A stretch of 8,509 nucleotides of DNA from JAFGHJ01 sp964418485. GTDB taxonomy: Bacteria > Hydrothermota > UBA3072. The notes under the pieces were generated by a model. That model did not search any database. It was not told the DNA's origin and saw only the letters and a program-made list of their open reading frames with translations. The translations under genes were made by a program, and so were the position numbers. This document shows, one piece after another, positions 1-6,835 of the stretch. Where the stretch lies: positions 1-8,509 of the forward strand of contig CAYQMH010000078.1 of NCBI GenBank assembly GCA_964418485.1. The letters are read 5' to 3'. Position 1 is the stretch's first letter; each line of letters begins with the position of its first letter.

Positions 1-476
1 AATATGATATTACTTATGATTGTGACGGAGTGATTTCAAATGAAACCAGAATTCAAAATTATGTTTTAGATACGGATATTTATACAGCTGGCATGCATGA
101 TTTGTATGCTGTCGGTATCTCCGCGACGGGTCAGGAAGTAAGAGATTCAAGACCGATATGGGTGATTGAGTTTGAGATCGATGAGGAGAATGTTACGAAG
201 TACTTTAATCCTTATAAGCCTGATTCCGCGCAAATAAAATACTCATTATTACCGGATGAATACGCGAACCCGGACTCCGATCCCAAACCGATAAGTATAA
301 AAGTGGAGATTAAAGATAAGGATGAGAATGTGGTTTATGGTCCGAGGGATTTAACTGTTGAGGAGCAAAGAAATCAGTTATTGTGGTGGAATGGGATTGA
401 TAATAGTGGGGATACATTGGATCCAGAACTTGGTCCTTTTAAAGGTGAAATAAAATTAAGATACAAAGAAGGGACT
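1..476 (+). repeat. Copy 1 of the duplicated stalk region (matches 5356-5831)
   Basis: Positions 1-419 align without gaps to 5356-5774 at a constant offset of 5355. Of 139 aligned codons, 14 differ (one is the stop in copy 2), giving about 90% protein identity. Bases 1-55 are identical, as is a run of about 44 bases in the 170-215 region. After codon DTL (417-419) similarity drops for ten residues, returns as IKLxYKExT (to 476), and then stops. The repeat may extend beyond the left edge of the window. Confidence 0.93.
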
Positions 477-2282
477 CAGACTATCTTGAAATCGTTGGCA
501 TCTGCTTTAGAAAAAACTGCAACAGTAGCGGATGGTGAAGTATCTGATGAATTTGTTTCCGGCCTTGTAAGGATTAACGCTACTAATATAGTGCCTGAAC
601 ATAAGAAAATAATCGCGGTGAAAGGAAGCAAATTAAGTTTTGATTATGAGATAAAACCTTCCTGGCTGGAAGTGATAGAGAGAAGAATTCAGATATTCAA
701 GGAAGATGATGAAGGGCTTCAAAATCCGATATATGAGGAAGAATTATCAATGAACACTGGCAAGTTCGAATGGAATGGAAAGTGCACCGAAACTCACGGT
801 GAAAATGAGAAAGGTCATTACGCGGATCCCAGAGAAGGTCCTTACAGTGTTTATATGAGAGTAGATTTAGATGTAGGCCCTGTTAGGCACTATGTTTTTT
901 ATAGTCATTTGACAGATGTAAGTGTGGTTCCTGAGATTGTGAAGGTTTTTGGTACGCATACACCTTTCTCTTATAATGCGTCTTGCGATGAGGATAATCA
1001 GCACACCTTGACACATAGATGTGTATTGAAAGGAAAAATAGATGATAGCGGTGAGGAAGAAGAGGATATTCTGTATTATACGGGAGATGGTGAACCTATC
1101 AGGATTTGGCGATGTTTGGATGATGATTCATATCATGCCAATAATGGCACTCAAGTTTACAATTATCAAAATAGAAGAAGTTACTGGATTGAAATGTATA
1201 ATGAACATGAAATAGATCCAGAGATATGGGATCAAGAGGTTATAGGGCAACTTAACTGTATATGGTCGCAAGAATCGGGTCCTACACCCGAAGTGATTCC
1301 TCAGGGCTTGGTAAGTGCAAATACATACAATAATCCGGGAACATATCGTTATGATATCAGTGTTACTAATTTAGCAGAGGGTGAGACTATCCAGAGTAAG
1401 GAGTCGCATCCAGGAAAAGTTAAAAGTAGACCTACAAATTATAGGCAAGTTACCTGTGATAGTATAGAATGTATTAGGGATTGTTATATGATTCATTTAA
1501 AAGGGGTGGAAAATGATGCTTATGCCTGGGCACAATCTTTTATAGGTGTTCCGTATGCTGAAGATGTCGATAATCCTAATCCACCTCCAAGTGTTTTGTA
1601 TCCTACGGACTATCATTATAATGACTGTTCGGGATTAATTCATGCTGCTGAATGGTTAAATAACTGGGAGCAATATAGGCAAGATGCTCATGGATATGTT
1701 ACTTTAACAGATTTTTCCTCGCCCAATGGAGGTTTGGATCCTGATAATAATGTTAATGCAGTACGAAATGACTGGACTGGAATTGATCCCAAGATAGACA
1801 AGGATGGTGATGGGGCGATTGGAGAGGATCCTATTGGAGATTTGAATAGAGATGGTTTTCCTGGTGTTAGGGGAGTAGATGACGATGGAGATGGATTGAT
1901 AGATGAAGATTCAAGAGGTAGACAATCCGGAGAAGCTGGATATACAAACGATCTTGCGGAAGATGATGATGAAGATGGTTATTATGATAGTAGTCAGAGA
2001 GAAATTGTTAGATTGAATGAAGATCCGGGTCGGTGGGATCATATTATTATGATTAAAGATTATAGATGGATTGATTATAATATACCTGAAAATGCAGTTT
2101 ATGAGCAGACTCTTGGTCATTTATATAATTTTATTCATGCTTGTCCAAGTCCTGCTCCAGGTCAAACAAGAGAAGTTTCTTATAATCTTGATAATTATGA
2201 ACCCCGATATCCTATTGCCCGTACTCCATTTAATCAGACGGGTCTTATTTATAGAACGGAATTTAGACGACCGAATAGATAA
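3..2282 (+). CDS. Large exported multi-domain protein with C-terminal NlpC/P60-type peptidase (5' end outside window)
   Basis: The frame is open from the first base, and the second copy at 5356 continues well upstream of this point, so the gene starts outside the window. The GTG at 30 is internal. Residue numbers count from that GTG. Residues ~50-150 form a FlgD/Ig-like module (YFNPYKPDSA, LLWWNGIDNSGDTL, IKLRYKEGT); ~195-280 a second one (KFEWNGK, EGPYSVYMRV). Residues ~300-490 are Cys-rich and unrecognised (C319, 331, 362, 410, 476, 481, 485), fitting an oxidising extracytoplasmic place. Residues ~496-705 look like NlpC/P60: AWAQSFIGVPYA, then NDCSGLI (Cys533), WDHIIMI (His671) and FIHACPSP (His703), the usual Cys-His-His order of cell-wall endopeptidases/amidases. 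Residues ~567-655, between Cys and the first His, hold DKDGDG-type calcium-binding repeats. It likely cleaves peptidoglycan peptides; target cell unknown. A beta-propeller gene follows after 24 bases, probably in the same operon. Family call moderately sure; role inferred. Confidence 0.82.
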   Translation, partial: YDITYDCDGVISNETRIQNYVLDTDIYTAGMHDLYAVGISATGQEVRDSRPIWVIEFEIDEENVTKYFNPYKPDSAQIKYSLLPDEYANPDSDPKPISIKVEIKDKDENVVYGPRDLTVEEQRNQLLWWNGIDNSGDTLDPELGPFKGEIKLRYKEGTQTILKSLASALEKTATVADGEVSDEFVSGLVRINATNIVPEHKKIIAVKGSKLSFDYEIKPSWLEVIERRIQIFKEDDEGLQNPIYEEELSMNTGKFEWNGKCTETHGENEKGHYADPREGPYSVYMRVDLDVGPVRHYVFYSHLTDVSVVPEIVKVFGTHTPFSYNASCDEDNQHTLTHRCVLKGKIDDSGEEEEDILYYTGDGEPIRIWRCLDDDSYHANNGTQVYNYQNRRSYWIEMYNEHEIDPEIWDQEVIGQLNCIWSQESGPTPEVIPQGLVSANTYNNPGTYRYDISVTNLAEGETIQSKESHPGKVKSRPTNYRQVTCDSIECIRDCYMIHLKGVENDAYAWAQSFIGVPYAEDVDNPNPPPSVLYPTDYHYNDCSGLIHAAEWLNNWEQYRQDAHGYVTLTDFSSPNGGLDPDNNVNAVRNDWTGIDPKIDKDGDGAIGEDPIGDLNRDGFPGVRGVDDDGDGLIDEDSRGRQSGEAGYTNDLAEDDDEDGYYDSSQREIVRLNEDPGRWDHIIMIKDYRWIDYNIPENAVYEQTLGHLYNFIHACPSPAPGQTREVSYNLDNYEPRYPIARTPFNQTGLIYRTEFRRPNR

Positions 2283-2306
2283 AACAATAAAGTTATTGGA
2301 GGATAT

Positions 2307-3470
2307 ATGAAAAGATTTCTGATTTTAATGTTTTTTGTAACTCCTTTTTTTGTTAGTGCCGAAGAATATATAGATGAAGTAGAGTTATTTATCCCTTATG
2401 GTGAAGCAGATAGTCTTTTGGGATACGAACCTCCCTATTATGAAATAAAAGCAGATGGAGATATAGGACATATTGAACTAGGAAAAGCAGCAGGAGCTTG
2501 GGATATTCAAAATGATAAAATTTACATTTGTGACGGAGTAAAGCGAAGAGTTTTAATTTATGCTTTTAACAGAAAATATTTGGGTTCTATAGGTTTGTGG
2601 AAAGAAGATACAGATGAAATAAAAATAAAAACTACTGCCGGTAAGACACTTGCCTTAAAACCTCAGGAAATCCAACGATACGATCTTGTAGAGAAAAAGT
2701 TTAGAAAGTATCCGGAAATAAAACATTATTATAGGACAATTGGGTCTATTGCAGTCGATGGAAGCGGAAATATTTACGCGGTCACAGACATAAGTCATAA
2801 AGAAAGAGGTGTTATGAAGTTTTCCCCTGGTGGTAAGCTATTGGGAGTAATAAATAAATTTGGTAAGTATGGTCCTGATGATATCGAAGCATTGGGGTTT
2901 CAGGTGTTTTCTGATGGTTATGGAGATATTATTGTAGGGATGTTATTGAAAAAAAGTGGTCAAGTTTTTGCCAAGTTTGATAGAAATGGGAACTTCGTGT
3001 GGGTTAAGGAAAGGGCATATCCAAGAGACCGTGAAGGATACCTTTATAATATGTTACCAGATGGAAAAGGTCCTTCAGCACCAGATACTTCAATTATTAT
3101 CTCTAAGATGAATTCAAGAGAAATAGAAATTGGACAGATTAAAATCTATTTTGATCCGCCTACGTCTCGAGGAGTAGGATTTCGTGGAGTTGATGGCGCA
3201 GGCAATCTTTATTTCAGTTTAGGAGTGACAAGTTTTAAGTTTGATCAAGCGGGTAACCTTTTGGCGAAGATAGAAGTTGCATCGATAGTTTATGATAAGG
3301 GAATAGCAGATGTTAGAGCAATACCTATTACAAAATATATGACTGATGGTAGTCGTTGCATTGGGTACAATTTCAAAGATGGTTTTCGCCTAATAAAACA
3401 GTATATCAAACCCGGAACGGAAGGAGTAATCCTAAAACCAGCTATCACAGACACCACTAAAAAAAAATAA
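2307..3470 (+). CDS. Secreted NHL-like beta-propeller protein
   Basis: 387 residues. The start is fixed by GGAGG at 2298-2302, four bases before the ATG. A clear Sec signal peptide follows: MKR, a hydrophobic core to residue 16, and a likely cut after VSA (residue 18). The mature protein has recurring blades of the NHL/6-bladed propeller kind: AWDIQNDKIYICDGVKRRV (64-82), GSIAVDGSGNIYAVTD (146-161) with FSPGGKLLGVI, FSDGYGDIIVG (201-211) with FDRNGNFVW, and GVDGAGNLYFSLG (294-306) with FDQAGNLLAKI. No catalytic motif is visible, so a binding or scaffold role is most likely, in the periplasm or on the surface. It lies 24 bases after the NlpC/P60 protein and is probably cotranscribed with it. 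Its position matches that of the second propeller gene after the second hydrolase, so a role as cognate partner or inhibitor of the upstream enzyme is possible, but this is inference. Secreted propeller call is firm; function unknown. Confidence 0.85.
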   Translation: MKRFLILMFFVTPFFVSAEEYIDEVELFIPYGEADSLLGYEPPYYEIKADGDIGHIELGKAAGAWDIQNDKIYICDGVKRRVLIYAFNRKYLGSIGLWKEDTDEIKIKTTAGKTLALKPQEIQRYDLVEKKFRKYPEIKHYYRTIGSIAVDGSGNIYAVTDISHKERGVMKFSPGGKLLGVINKFGKYGPDDIEALGFQVFSDGYGDIIVGMLLKKSGQVFAKFDRNGNFVWVKERAYPRDREGYLYNMLPDGKGPSAPDTSIIISKMNSREIEIGQIKIYFDPPTSRGVGFRGVDGAGNLYFSLGVTSFKFDQAGNLLAKIEVASIVYDKGIADVRAIPITKYMTDGSRCIGYNFKDGFRLIKQYIKPGTEGVILKPAITDTTKKK

Positions 3471-3514
3471 AAGTTAATATTTTGGAAAGAGTAAAAAAGT
3501 TTTTTGTTCGGGTT

Positions 3515-3543
3515 TTTTGAATAAATACTGAAGAACGTATAAT
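3515..3543 (+). promoter_or_regulatory. Probable promoter of the SIR2-like gene
   Basis: A perfect TATAAT -10 hexamer lies at 3538-3543. Upstream, TTTTGA (3515-3520, spacer 17) or TTGAAT (3517-3522, spacer 15) could be the -35. Transcription would start near 3550, leaving a leader of about 27 bases before the ATG at 3577. The preceding gap from 3471 is AT-rich and has T-runs but no GC-rich hairpin, so whether the upstream operon terminates here is unclear. Confidence 0.5.
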
Positions 3544-3576
3544 GAGTCAATATTTATGGTTTATATAGAGTAAGAA

Positions 3577-4635
3577 ATGGAAAAAGTTGTTTACTTACTG
3601 GGAGCAGGGTTCTCTGCACCTTTAAACTTACCCGTTATTAGCGATTTTTATATAAAAGCTAAAAGAATGGTTGAGAGTCATAATGATGAAGTTTTCAAAA
3701 AATCATTTGGTGTTGTAGAAGACAAAGTTCGCAAAATTTCTAATATTAAACATTATTTTGATAGTGATCAGTATAATATTGAGGAGATATTATCAATTCT
3801 TGAGATGATGGATTATTTGAAAGAAGAAAAAAACGCAGAGCATTTTCGATCATATATTGCGGAAGTTATCAAATATTATACACCTAAGATAGAAGATTTA
3901 AGAGAATTAAATATGAGTAATTTCTATGATTTTATCTTTACTTATAATGAAAAATTAAGAACTTATGGCTTTTTTGTCGCTGATATATTAAATCTTCAGT
4001 TATCTAAAAACAAAGGAGATAGGAAAGTTTTTTGGTTCCCGATTGAAAACCCGGAGTTTTCCTATTCTATAATTACATTAAATTATGACTTAGTTATAGA
4101 AAATTTTGTTAGGTTTTTAGCGGGAGAAGGAAATAATTTATTTATTAACGAAAAAGAAGTGAATATAGAAGATCTGATTGACGAAAAAATTGCAAAACTT
4201 CATGGCTCCGTTGAACCCCTCAAACTTGTTCCTCCGACATGGAATAAGGGCTCTGATGAGGAATTGCTAAATGAATGGAAGAAAGCGTATAAATTTTTAA
4301 AAGAAGCTAATCACATTAGGGTTCTGGGTTATTCTCTCCCTAATTCAGATTCATATATTAAGTATTTATTAAAGGCGGCAATCCTTGAATGTGAAAATTT
4401 ACAGTCAATAGATGTTATTTGTTTGGATAAGGGTGGAACTGTTAAAGAACGATATGATGATTTTGTTAAATTTAATTTTTATAAATTCAAAAATGTAGAT
4501 ATTTTGAATTATCTACTGATAAATTTTAAATTACACAGAGAAGAGTTCAGTAAGATTGTTAATGAACCAAATAAAAGTTACTTTGTTTTGGATTTTAAGT
4601 ATTTAGAAAATGCTCATTCCGATTTTATGAATTAA
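3577..4635 (+). CDS. SIR2-like domain protein (putative NADase / anti-phage defence type)
   Basis: 352 residues. The Rossmann NAD-binding motif LLGAGFS lies at the very N-terminus (residues 7-13). It is followed by ITLNYDL (166-172, the position of the TQNxD-like motif with Asn169), KLHGS (207-211, with the catalytic-type His209), VPPTW (218-222) and RVLGYSLPNSD (248-258). This order is typical of the SIR2_2-type domains found in bacterial defence proteins, which as a family consume NAD+ during phage infection; deacetylase-type sirtuins differ in having a zinc-binding Cys cluster, absent here. No signal peptide or membrane segment is seen, so it is cytoplasmic, unlike its neighbours. There is no partner gene beside it. 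It has its own promoter-like sequence and only a weak SD (GAGTAAG). Sampled lines are as low as 23-32% G+C, lower than the flanking large-protein genes, which suggests separate acquisition. Its 3' end abuts the cut-off second copy of the large protein. Domain call is strong; defence role is by family analogy. Confidence 0.85.
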   Translation: MEKVVYLLGAGFSAPLNLPVISDFYIKAKRMVESHNDEVFKKSFGVVEDKVRKISNIKHYFDSDQYNIEEILSILEMMDYLKEEKNAEHFRSYIAEVIKYYTPKIEDLRELNMSNFYDFIFTYNEKLRTYGFFVADILNLQLSKNKGDRKVFWFPIENPEFSYSIITLNYDLVIENFVRFLAGEGNNLFINEKEVNIEDLIDEKIAKLHGSVEPLKLVPPTWNKGSDEELLNEWKKAYKFLKEANHIRVLGYSLPNSDSYIKYLLKAAILECENLQSIDVICLDKGGTVKERYDDFVKFNFYKFKNVDILNYLLINFKLHREEFSKIVNEPNKSYFVLDFKYLENAHSDFMN

Positions 4636-4910
4636 AATTTTTCGGAGATATTGCTTCCTATCTTGCTCTTTACGGATGGGAAATAACAGGTGGTAACAAT
4701 AACGGATACCCCGAGAGAGGGGAAACATTTACCCTTAAACCGGTTATAAAGAATATAGGTATATCAGACACTTTAAGAGATGTCCGGTGTCTGCTTACGA
4801 CTGATGATGCATTTGTAACTATTGAGGATGATATTTGCAGTATTGGGGATTTACTTCCCGGAGAAGCGCTGCAGTCTCCCGATGGGTTTAGAATTGCCTT
4901 CTCATCGGAG

Positions 4911-5681
4911 ATGCCTTCAGAGTATTTATCTCATTTTGCAATAACCATAGAAGATGCGTTGGGCAATGTATTTACTGATGAATTTACATTAAAAGAAAGA
5001 GATATTCTTGCGGTGTTATCTTTTGGCGATTATGAGGTTGATGAAGCGTTTAAAAAAGATATTAACGCCGAGATACAGAAAGGATATCAAGTAATTGTTC
5101 CTTCAAGATTAATTGAATATAAAAAGTGGAAGTCTATCGGATTTATTGCAAGAGATCCGGAAAATGGTTATGCTGGTATGTATATTTATAGCGGTCTTCT
5201 TGGTGGGGCAACAGTTGTGGGAGTGGAAGAATGGCCTCCTGAGACGAGAAAGATATTCAAGGAAGGATGTGATGTACTATCGGTTATCCCTCACATCCTT
5301 GCGCCAGAAGAAAATTCATTGTATTATAAAGGTGATGATATGAATGTACAGGTTCAATATGATATTACTTATGATTGTGACGGAGTGATTTCAAATGAAA
5401 CCAGAATTCAGAATTATGTTTTAGATACGGATATGTATTCGGCTGGTATGCATGATTTATATGCTACAGGTATTTCCGCCACAGGTCAGGAAATAAGAGA
5501 TTCAAGACCTATATGGGTGATTGAGTTTGAGATCGATGAGGAGAATGTTACGAAATACTTCAATCCTTATAAGCCAGATTCCGCGCGAATCAAATATAGT
5601 TTAGAACCGGATGATTACGCGAACCCGGATATTTCTCCCAAACCTATAAGTATGAAGGTTGAAATTAAGGACAAGGATTAA
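4911..5681 (+). CDS. N-terminal fragment of the broken second copy (CARDB-like plus Ig-like modules)
   Basis: The longest ATG-initiated piece upstream of the stop is 256 codons. The ATG at 4911 is a poor start: the GGAG before it touches the ATG, and the preceding in-frame sequence continues the same domain. That domain reads like a CARDB/Ig-type 'GNNNGYPERGETFTL...IKNIG...LLTTDDAFVTIED...GDLLPGE' fold, with its second half after 4911 (SHFAITIEDALGNVFTDEF). Then comes GYQVIVPSRLIEYKKWKSIGF with ARDPENGYAGMYIYSGLLGG, a segment of the kind I associate with large secreted repeat proteins. From 5356 the sequence is the shared stalk region, ending at the TAA that replaces a Glu codon of copy 1. 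No enzyme motif is present. Probably not a functional gene by itself. Confidence 0.5.
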   Translation: MPSEYLSHFAITIEDALGNVFTDEFTLKERDILAVLSFGDYEVDEAFKKDINAEIQKGYQVIVPSRLIEYKKWKSIGFIARDPENGYAGMYIYSGLLGGATVVGVEEWPPETRKIFKEGCDVLSVIPHILAPEENSLYYKGDDMNVQVQYDITYDCDGVISNETRIQNYVLDTDMYSAGMHDLYATGISATGQEIRDSRPIWVIEFEIDEENVTKYFNPYKPDSARIKYSLEPDDYANPDISPKPISMKVEIKDKD

Positions 5682-5831
5682 AATGTAGTTTACGGACCAA
5701 GAGATTTGACTGTTGAGGAACAAAGAAATCAATTGTTGTGGTGGCATGGGGTTGATAATAATGGGGATACTTTGAATTTTGAAGGGAATTCATATAACGT
5801 AAATATTAAATTAAAATATAAGGAAGCTACT
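5356..5831 (+). repeat. Copy 2 of the duplicated stalk region (matches 1-476)
   Basis: This is the downstream partner of the repeat at the left edge. The copies are in direct orientation, 5355 bases apart. Similarity is strong to 5774, patchy to 5831 and then lost, which puts the change-over in a Ser/Thr/Ala-rich linker after the FlgD/Ig-like module. Recombination between the copies would remove propeller 1, the SIR2-like gene and the start-less 5' part, and would place the transglycosylase-like tip and propeller 2 behind the intact N-terminus of the upstream gene. It would also import the TAA unless the crossover fell to the right of 5681. Confidence 0.93.
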
Positions 5832-6824
5832 GCGACTACTTCTTTAAGTTCCGTTAAATCTTCTGGGATTTTAAGCACAGGAACAGAAGTAGAAGATGAT
5901 ACTGAAATAGATATTTATAAAATAAAGTTAGTTCAACCCGAGATCTCCAATTCTGAACCATACAAATATTGGATTAATTCTACTCCCGAAATGCCAGATG
6001 TAGAATTTCAAGCTAAAGTAGAGGGTTTGCATCCGATAATTACGAATTTTACGTGGAATTGGAGTCTTAAAGTATGGTACCAACACTTAGGAACAGAATA
6101 TACGCAACCATATTTTGAGAGAATCAAAATACCTCTTGAAGGTGAAATGAATAGTCTCTTGCCAGAAAGTTATTGGAGAGTAATTTTTGGAGGAGATATC
6201 ATAGGTGGATATACAGAACTTAAGGTGAAGTTAAGAGCAATCTCGAATTTAAAGATTGTTGAGGACAGTTTAGTAATTAATAACATGCCAAGTCCTAACC
6301 AAGACGAAACACATATAGAGATAATGGGTCAAAATCCTTCTAAACAGACTATAAGAGACCGGTTAGGTTCGATAATGTCTTGGGTAATTTGTTATAAAGA
6401 AACCCAGTTTTTACATTTTCGAAGTAATGGGAAACCAGTATGGGGTTGGCCAAGTGGTTACGGCGTAATGCAACTAGATCCTCCGTATAGCTATGCTCAG
6501 GAGTTTGATTGGAGAGCAAATGTGGATGGAGGTCTAAGGATGATAGAAAATAAAAGGCAATCAGCCAGAGGATATCCTTCGAGGGTTAGAACAAATGGAG
6601 ATAGATGGCGCCACCAACCTTTTCCCGATGCGACTGATTTTATTGAAGAAGAGTTGAAAATGGATACATATCAATTGTTTAATGGCGGGCACTATTATAT
6701 TTGGGATAATGAGCAAAAGAAATGGATAAAAAATCCTTATATTGATAATACTGGATACGCAGAAGGTTGCAAAGCTTTAGAGGAGCAAATAATAAATGAA
6801 AATTATCCTGATTATTGGAATTAA
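5706..6824 (+). CDS. C-terminal fragment of the second copy: Ig-like region plus lysozyme/lytic-transglycosylase-like domain
   Basis: 372 codons counted from a TTG at 5706, which has no SD and is an internal Leu codon in copy 1; the piece is translated only by readthrough, restart or after recombination. Residues 1-39 finish the shared FlgD/Ig module. Residues ~70-200 are a divergent Ig-like region (NFTWNWSLKVW, YWRVIFGGD). Residues ~205-372 resemble SLT/lysozyme-fold transglycosylases: WVICYKETQF (candidate catalytic Glu232), GYGVMQLDPP (251-260, the GxMQL motif), DWRANVDGGLRMIENKR (268-284, the helix that follows it in this fold) and FNGGHYYIWD (325-334). All motif residues are intact despite the upstream stop, so the domain shows no decay. 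Such enzymes cut the glycan strand of peptidoglycan, whereas the NlpC/P60 tip of copy 1 would cut the peptide. A secreted propeller gene begins 11 bases after the stop. Confidence 0.72.
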   Translation: MTVEEQRNQLLWWHGVDNNGDTLNFEGNSYNVNIKLKYKEATATTSLSSVKSSGILSTGTEVEDDTEIDIYKIKLVQPEISNSEPYKYWINSTPEMPDVEFQAKVEGLHPIITNFTWNWSLKVWYQHLGTEYTQPYFERIKIPLEGEMNSLLPESYWRVIFGGDIIGGYTELKVKLRAISNLKIVEDSLVINNMPSPNQDETHIEIMGQNPSKQTIRDRLGSIMSWVICYKETQFLHFRSNGKPVWGWPSGYGVMQLDPPYSYAQEFDWRANVDGGLRMIENKRQSARGYPSRVRTNGDRWRHQPFPDATDFIEEELKMDTYQLFNGGHYYIWDNEQKKWIKNPYIDNTGYAEGCKALEEQIINENYPDYWN

Positions 6825-6825
6825 A

Positions 6826-6831
6826 GGGAGG
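6826..6831 (+). promoter_or_regulatory. Ribosome binding site fixing the start of the second propeller gene
   Basis: GGGAGG lies four bases before the ATG at 6836. It decides between that ATG and an in-frame TTG at 6815, which lies inside the preceding reading frame and would put seven charged or polar residues ahead of the signal peptide. The ATG start is preferred. Confidence 0.85.
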
Positions 6832-6835
6832 AAAT

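Larger units (their letters stand above)
4632..6824 (+). pseudogene. Start-less second copy of the large exported protein, broken by one nonsense codon; lytic-transglycosylase-like tip
   Basis: One reading frame (continuous with copy 1's frame) runs from the end of the SIR2-like gene to 6824 with a single interruption, TAA at 5679-5681. Where copy 1 reads KDKDENVVYG, copy 2 reads KDKD-stop-NVVYG, so this is a GAR-to-TAA change, not a frameshift. The frame is open back to 4599, but no ATG, GTG or TTG occurs before 4911, which falls in the middle of a domain. The first coherent residues (from about 4632) already belong to a CARDB/Ig-like domain, so signal peptide and N-terminal part are missing. 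Order: CARDB-like domain, GYQVIVP/IGFIARDPENG segment, shared FlgD/Ig region, variable region, SLT/lysozyme-like tip. Either a decaying gene or a silent donor cassette. An assembly or base-call error at the stop cannot be excluded from sequence alone. Confidence 0.8.

Noticed and set aside
30..32. GTG as start of the first gene
   Set aside because: The frame is open upstream, and the same codon in copy 2 (5385) is internal to continuous similarity-bearing sequence; the GTG is a Val codon.
1780..1980. Asp-rich repeats as a dockerin (cellulosome) module
   Set aside because: The DxDGDG units lack the paired dockerin spacing and helices, lie inside the peptidase domain and are closer to thrombospondin-3/EF-like calcium loops.
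2071..2310. 79-codon plus-strand reading frame over the end of the NlpC/P60 gene
   Set aside because: It is a shadow in another frame of a well-supported gene, with low-complexity hydrophobic content and no SD.
3471..3525. Terminator after propeller 1 in the T-rich stretch
   Set aside because: There are T-runs but no GC-containing hairpin; AAAAAAGTTTTTT has no loop and is expected by chance in AT-rich DNA.
5113..5343. 76-codon reading frame inside copy 2
   Set aside because: It overlaps the frame that matches domain patterns and continues into the repeat shared with copy 1; no SD and no recognisable motif.
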